From the NCBI GenBank assembly GCA_032027205.1, contig JAVSMN010000001.1:1364001-1428000 (forward strand): a stretch of 64,000 nt of DNA, read 5' to 3'. Each line of letters opens with the position of its first letter. The stretch's first letter is position 1. The stretch is from Zeimonas sp032027205 (GTDB lineage: Bacteria; Pseudomonadota; Gammaproteobacteria; Burkholderiales; Burkholderiaceae_E). The notes under the pieces are model-generated. The model searched no databases, was not told where the DNA came from, and saw nothing but the letters and a program-made list of their open reading frames with translations. Shown here piece by piece: positions 23,817-32,206 of the stretch. A program made the position numbers and the translations under genes.

Positions 23817-24806
23817 ATGAGGCTTGCAGCAGCCATCGCGGCCGGAGCCGTCGCGCTGTCGTTCTCGGTCGCGGCGTATGCCCAGGGACCGATCGTGATC
23901 AAATTCAGCCACGTGGTGGCCGAAGCCACGCCGAAAGGCCAGGGCGCACTGAAGTTCAAGGAGGTCGCCGAGAAGCTCCTGCCCGGCAAGGTGCAGGTAC
24001 AGGTGTTCCCGAGCTCTCAGCTGTTCGGCGACGCCAAGGAGGTCGAGGCGCTGCTGCTGGGCGACGTGCAGTTCATTGCGCCGTCGCTGTCGAAGTTCGA
24101 CCGCTACACGAAGAAGATCCAGCTCTACGACCTGCCGTTCCTGTTCGACGACATCGAAGCCGTCGACCGCTTCCAGCAAAGCAAGGACGGCCAGGACCTG
24201 CTCAACGCGATGAAGAACCGCAACCTGCAGGGTCTGGCCTACTGGCACAACGGGATGAAGCAGCTGTCGTCGAACCGCGACAAGCTCGAGCGGCCCGAGG
24301 ACGTGAAGGGCCTGAAGTTCCGCATCCAGGCTTCCGATGTGCTCGAGGCGCAGTTCCGCGCGCTCGGCGCCAACCCGCAGAAGATGGCTTTCAGCGAGGT
24401 CTACCAGGCGCTGCAGACCGGCGTCGTCGACGGCCAGGAGAACACCTGGTCGAACATGTACTCGCAGAAGTTCTACGAGGTGCAGAAGACGATCGCCAAT
24501 ACCAACCACGGCGTCATCGACTACATGGTCGTCACCAACGCCAAGTGGTGGGACGGCCTGCCCGAGGACGTCCGCAAGGGCCTGAAGCAGGCGATGGACG
24601 AAGCCACGGCCCACGCCAACAAGATGGCCAACGACTTCAACGAGCGCGACCGCAAGCTGATCGCCGACGCCGGCAAGGCACGCATCCAGGCACTAACGAA
24701 GGACGACGTTGCCGCCTGGCGCAAGGCGATGGAGCCGGTCTGGCAGAAGTTCGAAAGCGACATCGGCAAGGACCTGATCCAGGCCGCGCTGAAATCGAAC
24801 CAGTGA
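23817..24806 (+). CDS. dctP: TRAP transporter substrate-binding protein (DctP family)
   Basis: Periplasmic solute receptor for a tripartite ATP-independent transporter, generally for carboxylates. It has 329 residues. The signal peptide covers about residues 1-23, ending in AAYAQ. The conserved arginine for carboxylate binding lies in GLKFRIQASDV. The segments FSEVYQALQTGVVDGQENTWSNMYSQKFYEVQK and YMVVTNAKWWDGLP are typical of C4-dicarboxylate receptors. A TAAGGAG ribosome site precedes the ATG. The open frame upstream to 23475 lies over lipB and is not coding. Confidence 0.95.
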   Translation: MRLAAAIAAGAVALSFSVAAYAQGPIVIKFSHVVAEATPKGQGALKFKEVAEKLLPGKVQVQVFPSSQLFGDAKEVEALLLGDVQFIAPSLSKFDRYTKKIQLYDLPFLFDDIEAVDRFQQSKDGQDLLNAMKNRNLQGLAYWHNGMKQLSSNRDKLERPEDVKGLKFRIQASDVLEAQFRALGANPQKMAFSEVYQALQTGVVDGQENTWSNMYSQKFYEVQKTIANTNHGVIDYMVVTNAKWWDGLPEDVRKGLKQAMDEATAHANKMANDFNERDRKLIADAGKARIQALTKDDVAAWRKAMEPVWQKFESDIGKDLIQAALKSNQ

Positions 24807-24852
24807 TCCAAAGGGGCCGGCTCATGGCGAACTGCGCAAGGATCGGAGCGCC

Positions 24853-25428
24853 GTGAAGCCCGGCCTTCTTTCACGGCTGGAGGAGTGGCTGGTCGCATTC
24901 CTTCTCGCCGCGATGACGCTGATCACCTTCATGCAGGTGGTCGCCCGCTACATCTTCAACTACAGCTTCACGTGGGCGCTCGAGCTCACGACTTTTCTTT
25001 TTGCCGGGCTGATCTTCATCGGCATGTCGTACGGCGTGCGCGTGGGCGCGCACATCGGCATCGACGTGCTCACGAAGAAGCTGCCGCCGGCGACGGCGCG
25101 CGTGGTGGCGATCGTCGCGACGCTGTTGTGCCTGGTCTACGCGGCGATCGTCTTCTACGGCGCGTGGGTCTACGTCGACAAGATGTACGAGATCGGCATC
25201 TACGCGCAGGACGTTCCGGTTCCGGCGTGGATGCCGCGGCTCGTGCTGCCGCTGGGCTACGCGCTGCTGTTCTTCCGGATGCTGCAGGTGCTATACGGGC
25301 TTCTCACCGGCAAGGAGGCGCACCTGCTCGGCGACGAGGTCGAGGACGCGCTCAAGCTCGCGCAGGCCGAGGCCGGCGAAATCGACCGGCCGCATCCGCA
25401 TCACGGATCGCACGGAGAGAAGCGATGA
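24853..25428 (+). CDS. dctQ: TRAP transporter small permease (DctQ family)
   Basis: The four-helix inner-membrane subunit of the TRAP transporter. It has 191 residues. Helices lie near residues 11-33, 45-65, 85-108 and 127-149, with the family segment QVVARYIFNYSFTWALELTTFLFAGLIFIG. The start is GTG. A charged His-rich tail follows. It overlaps dctM by 4 nt (ATGA). Confidence 0.92.
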   Translation: MKPGLLSRLEEWLVAFLLAAMTLITFMQVVARYIFNYSFTWALELTTFLFAGLIFIGMSYGVRVGAHIGIDVLTKKLPPATARVVAIVATLLCLVYAAIVFYGAWVYVDKMYEIGIYAQDVPVPAWMPRLVLPLGYALLFFRMLQVLYGLLTGKEAHLLGDEVEDALKLAQAEAGEIDRPHPHHGSHGEKR

Positions 25429-26702
25429 CGACAGGCGCGTTGTTCGCGATGCTCTTCGTTTTCATGTTCCTCGGCATGCCGATCGCCATCGCGCTCGGCC
25501 TGTCGTCGCTGCTCACGATCCTGTTCTTCGCGCAGGATTCGCTCGCCTCGCTCGCGCTGAAGCTCTACGAGAGCTCCGAGCACTTCACGCTGCTGGCGAT
25601 TCCCTTCTTCATCCTCGGCGGCGCGTTCATGACCACCGGCGGCGTGGCCAAGCGGATGATCCGCTTCGCGGTGGCCGCTGTCGGGCACTTCCCCGGCGGG
25701 CTGGCGATGGCGTCGGTGCTGGCCTGCATGCTGTTTGCGGCCGTGTCCGGGTCATCGCCCGCCACCGTCGTCGCCGTCGGTTCGATCGTCATCGCCGGCA
25801 TGGTTCGCGCCGGCTACCCGCAGGGCTTCGCCGCCGGCGTCGTCTGCAACGCGGGAACGCTTGGCATCCTGATCCCGCCGTCGATCGTGCTGGTCGTCTA
25901 CGGCGCCGTCACCGAGACCTCGGTCGGCAAACTGTTCATGGCGGGCGTGCTGCCGGGCATCCTGCTCGGCGTGCTGCTGATGGTGGCGATCTACGTGCGC
26001 GCGAAGATGGTGAACCTGCCGCGCCAGCCGAGGGCGACACTGCGCGAGATCGTCGTCGCCGGGCGCGATTCGCTGTGGGGTTTGCTGCTCGTCGTCATCA
26101 TCCTCGGCGGAATCTACGGCGGCGTGTTCACGCCGACCGAGGCGGCCGCAGTGTCGGCGGTCTACGCGTTCCTGGTGGCGGTATTCATCTACCGCGACAT
26201 CGGCATACGCGACGTGCCGGCGGTGCTGGTCGACGCGTCGAAGGTGACGGTGATGCTGATGTTCATCATCGCCAACGCGCTGCTATTCGCACACGTGCTC
26301 ACCACCGAGCGCATCCCGCAGATCATCGCCGAGCAGATCGTGTCCTGGGGAATGCCGGCGTGGCAGTTCCTGATCGTCGTGAACATCCTGCTGCTCGTCG
26401 CCGGCATGTTCATGGAGCCGACCGGGATCATCCTGATCATGGCACCGATCCTGTTCCCGATCGCCTCGCAACTGGGGATCGATCCGGTGCACCTCGGGAT
26501 CATCATGGTGGTGAACCTCGAGATCGGCATGGTGACGCCGCCGGTGGGGCTGAACCTGTTCGTGACGGCGGGCATCACGAAGATGCCGATCGGGGCGGTG
26601 GTGCGTGCGGCGCTGCCGTGGCTGATGGTGCTGCTCGCATTCCTGGTCGTGGTGACGTACGTGCCGTGGATTTCGCTGGTGCTGCCGAACCTGCTGTTCT
26701 GA
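25425..26702 (+). CDS. dctM: TRAP transporter large permease (DctM family)
   Basis: The sodium-coupled transport subunit. It has 425 residues, the normal length, and is strongly hydrophobic throughout. It has the DctM-type segments FFILGGAFMTTGGVAKRMI, SGSSPATVVAVGSIV, NAGTLGILIPPSIVLVVYG and NLEIGMVTPPVGLNLFV. Together with dctP and dctQ it forms a complete carboxylate importer. It converges on the methyltransferase end of the itaconate-like cluster, so that cluster is its most likely metabolic partner, by inference from position. Confidence 0.95.
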   Translation: MTTGALFAMLFVFMFLGMPIAIALGLSSLLTILFFAQDSLASLALKLYESSEHFTLLAIPFFILGGAFMTTGGVAKRMIRFAVAAVGHFPGGLAMASVLACMLFAAVSGSSPATVVAVGSIVIAGMVRAGYPQGFAAGVVCNAGTLGILIPPSIVLVVYGAVTETSVGKLFMAGVLPGILLGVLLMVAIYVRAKMVNLPRQPRATLREIVVAGRDSLWGLLLVVIILGGIYGGVFTPTEAAAVSAVYAFLVAVFIYRDIGIRDVPAVLVDASKVTVMLMFIIANALLFAHVLTTERIPQIIAEQIVSWGMPAWQFLIVVNILLLVAGMFMEPTGIILIMAPILFPIASQLGIDPVHLGIIMVVNLEIGMVTPPVGLNLFVTAGITKMPIGAVVRAALPWLMVLLAFLVVVTYVPWISLVLPNLLF

Positions 26703-26838
26703 GTAACCAGAACCCTATCCGGCGAGAGATTCCTCTCACCCGACACCCTGCCGATACGCGCCTTCCCGGCGCTCGAGCGATGCCTTCACATCGAGGCCGT
26801 ATCGCTCGCCGAGGACGATTGATCTCCGGCTGCTGCGC

Positions 26839-27471
26839 TCAACTCCCCGCCGGCTTGCGTGCCACCACCTGCACCACGTGCGCGTCGCCGTGATGGTGCC
26901 TGCCTTCGTGCACCGCGCGCACGCCGTCGAAGCGATGCACGATCTCCAGGCCGGCGAGTTCCTCGACGACGTCTTCGAGCCGCACGAGCAGTTCCGGCTC
27001 CGGCGGGCCGCCCGTCTTGAACTCGAGCTGACGCTTGCCGTAGGCCTCGAAGACGAGGACGCCGCCCGGTGCGAGGGCGCGCACGCAGCGGCCGAGCAGC
27101 GCTGCGCGGGCGCGTTGCGGCAGGTGCAGGAAGATCGAGACGATCGCGCCCCAGCGGTTCTCGCCGAGTTCGTGGCTCGTGACGTCGGCACATATCGTCT
27201 GCAGCGAGACGCCGGCTCGCTTCGCCAGCGCCTGCGCCTTGTCGAGGCCCTGCTGCGCGACGTCGATCGACGTGACGTCGAAGCCGCGGCCGGCGAGCCA
27301 GACGCCGTTGCGACCCTCGCCGTCGGCCAGGCACAGGACCGGTAGTCCCGACGGCAGCAGTGCCGCCTGCGCGACGAGGAAATCGTTCGCTTCGATGCCG
27401 TACGCGTAGTCGTCACCGGCGTAGCGCGCGTTCCAGAAGGCCGCGAGCGCGGCGATGCGGTCTTCGCTCAT
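26839..27471 (-). CDS. Class I SAM-dependent methyltransferase
   Basis: A small methyltransferase of 210 residues. The SAM-binding motif I region reads VLCLADGEGRNGVWLAGRG, followed by VTSIDVAQQGLDKA and the post-motif region GAIVSIFLHLPQRARAALL. It resembles TehB- and thiopurine-type methyltransferases. Substrate is unknown. The start overlaps the lyase stop (ATGA), so it is the last gene of the minus-strand operon. The open frame extends far upstream over the lyase, but the ATG at 27471 gives the family N-terminus. Confidence 0.8.
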   Translation of the reverse strand: MSEDRIAALAAFWNARYAGDDYAYGIEANDFLVAQAALLPSGLPVLCLADGEGRNGVWLAGRGFDVTSIDVAQQGLDKAQALAKRAGVSLQTICADVTSHELGENRWGAIVSIFLHLPQRARAALLGRCVRALAPGGVLVFEAYGKRQLEFKTGGPPEPELLVRLEDVVEELAGLEIVHRFDGVRAVHEGRHHHGDAHVVQVVARKPAGS

Positions 27472-28421
27472 CGCAGCCCCGCTTCGCGCAGGATCGCCTC
27501 GGCGCGCAGCATCACCGGCTTGTCGACCATCTTGCCGTCGACCGCCACCGCCGCGCCGCCGGCGGCGCCGGCTGCTTCGAGGACGCGCTGCGCCCACGCG
27601 ATCTCGGCATCGCCCGGCGAGAACAGCGCGTTGACCTGCGCGACCTGGCGCGGATGGATGCACAGCTTGCCGCCGAAGCCCAGGCGCCGGGCCCGATGCA
27701 CATCGTGCGCCAGGCGCGCGGCATCGTCGATCGCCGTGCTCACGCCGTCGATCGGCGGCGCGATCGACGCCAACCTCGACTCGAGCACGAACTGCGTGCG
27801 AAACGGCAGCAATTCGTCCTCGTTGGCGTCGCGCATGCCGAGATCCACCTGGAAATCGATGGTGCCGAAGGCCAGCCGCTCGACGCCGGTGGCGCCGGCA
27901 ATCTCGTGCAGGCGCGCGAAGCCGACGGCCGTCTCGACCAGCGGCACGAGCGCGTGCGCGCCGGCACCGAGCACGCGGGCGAGCACGTCGCGCCCCTCGG
28001 ATTTCGGCACCATCACCGCGTCGAGCGACGCCTTGCCGACCAGCGACAGGTCGTCGTCGAACCAGGCGCTGTCGGCGCCGTTGATGCGCACGAAGATCCG
28101 TGGCACACGCGTGCCGGTCGTACCGGAAGCGCTGTCTGCGACGACCGGCAGCGGCATCGCGACCGGATCGACGGCGGCTGCGTGCGCGAGCGCCCGCGGC
28201 GTGTTCGGGGCGTCGCCGTCGGCCGCGCGCGGCGTGAACGACGCGAGCGGCGACGCGTCGAGCCACGCGGCCACCGCTGCGCGCGCATCCCGCTTCGCCG
28301 ACGGCGGCACTGCGTCTTCGAGATCGACGACGACGGCGTCGGCGCCCGCGGCGAGCGCCTTCGCGAAACGATCGGCCCGATGCCCGGGGACGAAGAGCAG
28401 CGAGCGCAGCGACCGGTGCAT
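27468..28421 (-). CDS. ccl: CitE-type CoA-ester lyase, probable (S)-citramalyl-CoA lyase
   Basis: HpcH/HpaI/CitE-family lyase of 317 residues. In the itaconate pathway this enzyme splits citramalyl-CoA into acetyl-CoA and pyruvate. Motifs are LLFVPGHRADRFAKAL, DLEDAV at residues 33-38, VRINGADSAWFDDDL, VPLVETAVG and GKLCIHPRQV. An insertion of about 50 residues rich in Ala/Pro (about 57-107) separates the first helix from the VRIN strand and is unusual. The function rests on the neighbours; malyl-CoA lyase is the main alternative. Two bases separate it from the MmgE/PrpD stop. Confidence 0.75.
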   Translation of the reverse strand: MHRSLRSLLFVPGHRADRFAKALAAGADAVVVDLEDAVPPSAKRDARAAVAAWLDASPLASFTPRAADGDAPNTPRALAHAAAVDPVAMPLPVVADSASGTTGTRVPRIFVRINGADSAWFDDDLSLVGKASLDAVMVPKSEGRDVLARVLGAGAHALVPLVETAVGFARLHEIAGATGVERLAFGTIDFQVDLGMRDANEDELLPFRTQFVLESRLASIAPPIDGVSTAIDDAARLAHDVHRARRLGFGGKLCIHPRQVAQVNALFSPGDAEIAWAQRVLEAAGAAGGAAVAVDGKMVDKPVMLRAEAILREAGLR

Positions 28422-28423
28422 CT

Positions 28424-29842
28424 TCAACGCTCCTCGTTCGGCAGCAACCGGCCTACCGCACCGGACTGCGCCAGCGAGCGGATGCGCCGGATCGCCTCGC
28501 GCATCTCGTCCGCCGACGCGGCATTGCGGTACCCGCCCAGCCGCATCGCCTTGTCGTCGACTCCCTGCGGCGACAACGTATTGCCCGGATCGCCTTTCGG
28601 CTCGTCGACGCGCGCATCGAAGACGCGCCCGTCCTTCGTACGCACTTCGACCTTGCCGATCCAGCGCTGCGGATACGCGCGATCGACCTCGTCGTCGAGT
28701 TGCATGCGCACGCGTTCGCGAAAGGCGACGACCTCGGGCGATCGCCAGCCGGCATCGAAATCGGCCAGCGAGGCGCTTCCCTTCGTCGCCGCCAGACCGA
28801 GCACGGTACCCATTGAGAACTTCGCCTGGTGCACGGTCTGCGGATCGACCACCGGCCCGAGAACATCGATCGCGCCCTGGTGCACGCGCGCGACGACCGA
28901 CGCCACGTCGTCGGCACGCAGGCCGTTCGCGCGCATCGCCTCGAGCAGCGCGTCGGCGGCCGGGTGCGTGTGCCGGCACGACGCGTGGAACTTGAAAGAG
29001 GTCTCGGCCAGCGCCCAGCGCTCGCCGAGCCGGTCGACCAGTCGCGATTCGTCCGCGTTGCTCGACATTCCCGCAGCCATCCCGCGTTCGCCCTCGAGGA
29101 TGCGGTGTGCGCCGGTGAAACCGTCGGCCGCGAGGTAGGCTGCGGTGAGGCCGGCGGACGCCGCGTGTGCCGTGTGCAGCTGCTTCGAGTCGGCCGCGTC
29201 GCGCAGGAATTCCCACAGTCCGGCCGCCTGCGTTCCCGCCGAACCGAAGGCGTGCCGCATCGTTTCGGGCGACAGCCGCAACAGGCGACCGACGGCCGCG
29301 GCGGCGGCCAGCGTGCCGGCGGTGCCCGTCGTGTGGAACACCCTGTAATGCGAGCGGCCCAGGAACTCGCCGACGCGGATGCCGACTTCGTATCCGACGA
29401 CCACGGCGCAAAGCAGCTCGGCGCCCGAGCGGCCCAGCGCCTGCGCGACGGCGAGCGCCGGCGGGAAGACGACCGCGGCCGGGTGGAACACCGAGCCGTT
29501 GTGCACGTCGTCCTGCTCGGCGAAGTGCGACGACGCGGCGTTGACGGCGGCCGCCATCATCGGACTGCTCGCGCGCCGATGGATCAGGATTTCGGACGGG
29601 CCGTCGGCCGGACCCATCGACTCGAAGAAACGCGCGATCGTCTCGACCGGTCGTGCGCCCTTGCCGGCGAGCGCCGAGCCGAGCCAGTCGACGAAGAGAT
29701 CCTCGGCGCGACGCACGACCGGAGCCGGGATCTGCTCGAAGCGAAGCTCGGCGGCGAAGCGCGCGAGCGTTGCGGTTGCAACAGCGGATCCGGCCGTGGC
29801 CGTACGCGATTGCGTCGGGCCCACGTTCGTTGCATCGTTCAT
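28424..29842 (-). CDS. MmgE/PrpD family protein
   Basis: This family includes 2-methylcitrate dehydratase, cis-aconitate decarboxylase and iminodisuccinate epimerase. The protein has 472 residues, the usual length. It contains DLFVDWLGSALAGKGARP, HFAEQDDVHNGSVFHPAAVVFPPALAVAQ, FGSAGTQAAGLWEFL and FKFHASCRHTHPAADALLEA. It lies within the itaconate-like operon between the CoA-transferase and lyase genes, as a PrpD-like gene does in the P. aeruginosa rip locus. Its reaction in this pathway is unknown. Confidence 0.85.
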   Translation of the reverse strand: MNDATNVGPTQSRTATAGSAVATATLARFAAELRFEQIPAPVVRRAEDLFVDWLGSALAGKGARPVETIARFFESMGPADGPSEILIHRRASSPMMAAAVNAASSHFAEQDDVHNGSVFHPAAVVFPPALAVAQALGRSGAELLCAVVVGYEVGIRVGEFLGRSHYRVFHTTGTAGTLAAAAAVGRLLRLSPETMRHAFGSAGTQAAGLWEFLRDAADSKQLHTAHAASAGLTAAYLAADGFTGAHRILEGERGMAAGMSSNADESRLVDRLGERWALAETSFKFHASCRHTHPAADALLEAMRANGLRADDVASVVARVHQGAIDVLGPVVDPQTVHQAKFSMGTVLGLAATKGSASLADFDAGWRSPEVVAFRERVRMQLDDEVDRAYPQRWIGKVEVRTKDGRVFDARVDEPKGDPGNTLSPQGVDDKAMRLGGYRNAASADEMREAIRRIRSLAQSGAVGRLLPNEER

Positions 29843-29858
29843 CTTCGTTCCTCGCGAT

Positions 29859-31037
29859 TCAAAGCGCGCCTTCGCTGCGCAGATGCTCGATCTGCGACTG
29901 CGCGTAGCCGAGTTCGGAGAGGATCGCGTCGGTGTGCGCGCCCAGCGCGGGCACCGCATCCATGCGCGGGCCGTCTGCGCGCGACATGCCCGGCGGCAGC
30001 AGCGCAGGGATCGATCCGGCCGATGTACCGACTTCGGTCCAGCGCTCGCGTGCCTTCAGCTGCGGGTGCGCCCAGACGTCGGCCATCGTGTTCATGTTCG
30101 CGTTGGCGATTCCCGCTTCGTTCAGCCGATCGACCACCTGCTGCGCGGTGAGCGCAGCGAAGGCCTCGACGACGATCGCGCGCAGCGCCTCGCGTGCTGC
30201 CGTGCGCCGCGCATTCGAGTCGAAGCGCGGATCGGCGGCGAGCTCGGGGCGTTGCAGCACCTTCGTGCAGAACACCTGCCACTCGCGTTCGTTCTGCAGC
30301 CCGAGCATCACGACGCGGCCGTCGCCGGCCGGAAACGGGCCGTACGGATAGATGGTCGCGTGCGCGGCGCCGGTGCGCGCCGGCGGCGGCTGCCCGTCGA
30401 AGGCGTAGTAGAGCGGATAGCTCATCCACTCGACCATGCTCTCGAGCATCGAGACGTCGATGTTCCGGCCCTTGCCGCTGCGGCCGCGCTCGATCAGCGC
30501 GGCGAGGATGTTCGAGTAGGCGTACATGCCGGCGGCGATGTCGGCGATCGAGCAGCCGGCTTTCGACGGTTCGTCGGGCGTGCCGGTGATCGACAGGAAG
30601 CCCGACTCGCTCTGGATCAGCAGGTCGTAGGCCTTCGCGTCGCGATAGGGACCGTCGGCACCGTAGCCGGAGATGTCGCAGACGACCAGGCGCGGGAAGC
30701 GCGGATGCAGCGCTTCGAACGAAAGCCCCAGCCGCGCGGCGGCGCCCGGCGCGAGGTTCTGCACGAGCACGTCGGCACGCTCGAGCAGCCGGTCGAGGAC
30801 AACCGGCGCTTCCGCGTGCTTCAGGTCGAGCGTGAGGCTCTCCTTCGAGCGGTTGGTCCAGACGAAATGCGAGGCCAGCCCGCGCACGCGCTGGTCGTAG
30901 GCGCGCGCGAAGTCGCCGACGCCCGGGCGCTCGACCTTGATCACGCGCGCGCCGAGATCGGCGAGCTGGCGCGTGCAGAAAGGCGCCGCGATCGCGTGCT
31001 CGAGTGTGACGACGGTGATGCCGTCCAGCGCACCCAT
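29859..31037 (-). CDS. ict: CaiB/BaiF class III CoA-transferase, probable itaconate CoA-transferase
   Basis: Transfers CoA from an acyl-CoA, such as succinyl-CoA, to a carboxylic acid. It has 392 residues. The N-terminus is MGALDGITVVTLEHAIAAPFCTRQLADLGA. The inferred nucleophile is D138 in AYDLLIQSESG. NRSKESLTLDLK and SGYGADGPY are family motifs. Its neighbours (hydratase-like, CitE-like lyase, PrpD-like, acyl-CoA dehydrogenase, LysR) suggest that it activates itaconate or a related C5 dicarboxylate. Mesaconate or succinyl-CoA:mesaconate transfer is an alternative. The start overlaps the dehydrogenase stop by one base. Confidence 0.8.
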   Translation of the reverse strand: MGALDGITVVTLEHAIAAPFCTRQLADLGARVIKVERPGVGDFARAYDQRVRGLASHFVWTNRSKESLTLDLKHAEAPVVLDRLLERADVLVQNLAPGAAARLGLSFEALHPRFPRLVVCDISGYGADGPYRDAKAYDLLIQSESGFLSITGTPDEPSKAGCSIADIAAGMYAYSNILAALIERGRSGKGRNIDVSMLESMVEWMSYPLYYAFDGQPPPARTGAAHATIYPYGPFPAGDGRVVMLGLQNEREWQVFCTKVLQRPELAADPRFDSNARRTAAREALRAIVVEAFAALTAQQVVDRLNEAGIANANMNTMADVWAHPQLKARERWTEVGTSAGSIPALLPPGMSRADGPRMDAVPALGAHTDAILSELGYAQSQIEHLRSEGAL

Positions 31038-32200
31038 CAGAACGACCTCGGCAAGCCGAGCACGTGCTCGGCGACGTACGACAGGATCAGGTTGGTGGAG
31101 ATCGGCGCCACCTGGTACAGCCGCGTCTCGCGGAACTTGCGCTCGACGTCGTACTCGGCGGCGAAGCCGAATCCGCCGTGGAACTGGATGCAAGCGTTGG
31201 CCGCCTCCCACGACGCCTTCGCCGCCAGGTACTTCGCCATGTTCGCCTGCGCGCCGCACGGCTGGTGCGCGTCGTACAGGCGGCACGCCTCCCAGCGCAT
31301 CAGGTTCGCCGCCTCGACCTCGATGAACGACTCGGCAATCGGAAACTGCACGCCCTGGTTCTGCCCGATCGGCCGGCCGAAGACGACGCGATCCTTCGCG
31401 TACTGCGTCACCCGATCGACGAACCAGTAGCCGTCGCCGATGCATTCGGCGGCGATCAGCGTGCGCTCGGCGTTCAGGCCGTCGAGGATGTACTTGAAGC
31501 CGCGGCCCTCCTCGCCGATCAGGTTCTCGGCCGGAATCTCCAGGTTCTCGAAGAACAGTTCGTTCGTCTCGTGGTTGACCATGTTGGCGATCGGGCGCAC
31601 CTCCAGGCCGTGGCCGATCGCCTGGTGCAGGTCGACGATGAACACCGACATGCCCTCGGACTTCTTCTTCACGTCGGCCAGCGGCGTCGTGCGCGCGAGC
31701 AGGATCATCAGGTCCGAGTGCTGCACGCGCGAGATCCACACCTTCTGGCCGTTGACGACGTACCTGTCGCCGCGGCGCACCGCGGTGGTCTTCAGCTTCG
31801 TCGTGTCGGTGCCGGTGGTCGGCTCGGTGACGGCCATCGACTGCAGCCGCAGCTCGCCAGCGGCGATGCGCGGCAGGTACTTGCGCTTCTGCTCTTCCGA
31901 GCCGTGGCGCAGCAGCGTGCCCATGTTGTACATCTGCCCGTGCAGCGCGCCCGAGTTGCCGCCGCAGCGGTTGATCTCCTCCATGATCACCGACGCCTCG
32001 GTGAGGCCGAGGCCGGAGCCGCCGTATTCGGTGGGGATCAGTGCGGCCATCCAGCCGGCCTTGGTGAGCGCATCGACGAACGCTTCCGGATAGGCGCGCT
32101 GCTCGTCGACGTTGCGGAAGTACTCGTCGGGGAACTGCTTGCACAGGTCGCGAACGCCGTCGCGGATGTCTTCGTAGCGGTCTTGTAGCGAGGAAGTCAT
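31037..32200 (-). CDS. Acyl-CoA dehydrogenase of the itaconate-like operon
   Basis: FAD-dependent dehydrogenase of 387 residues with all ACAD domains. It has MAVTEPTTGTDTTKLKT (FAD region), FGRPIGQNQGVQFPIAE and QFHGGFGFAAEYDVERKFRETRLYQ. The C-terminal Glu of the YEGT motif found in medium-chain enzymes is replaced by Pro in YQVAPIST. A glutamate at E245 (LNAERTLIA) is at the position used as the base in isovaleryl- and long-chain-type enzymes. Substrate is unknown. Position parallels the P. aeruginosa rip locus, which also has an acyl-CoA dehydrogenase. Confidence 0.88.
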   Translation of the reverse strand: MTSSLQDRYEDIRDGVRDLCKQFPDEYFRNVDEQRAYPEAFVDALTKAGWMAALIPTEYGGSGLGLTEASVIMEEINRCGGNSGALHGQMYNMGTLLRHGSEEQKRKYLPRIAAGELRLQSMAVTEPTTGTDTTKLKTTAVRRGDRYVVNGQKVWISRVQHSDLMILLARTTPLADVKKKSEGMSVFIVDLHQAIGHGLEVRPIANMVNHETNELFFENLEIPAENLIGEEGRGFKYILDGLNAERTLIAAECIGDGYWFVDRVTQYAKDRVVFGRPIGQNQGVQFPIAESFIEVEAANLMRWEACRLYDAHQPCGAQANMAKYLAAKASWEAANACIQFHGGFGFAAEYDVERKFRETRLYQVAPISTNLILSYVAEHVLGLPRSF

Positions 32201-32206
32201 GTTGGA

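Noticed and set aside
26703..26838. Possible terminator between dctM and the methyltransferase (GAGAG/CTCTC near 26724)
   Set aside because: Stem is only 5 bp with no T-tract; not convincing as a terminator.
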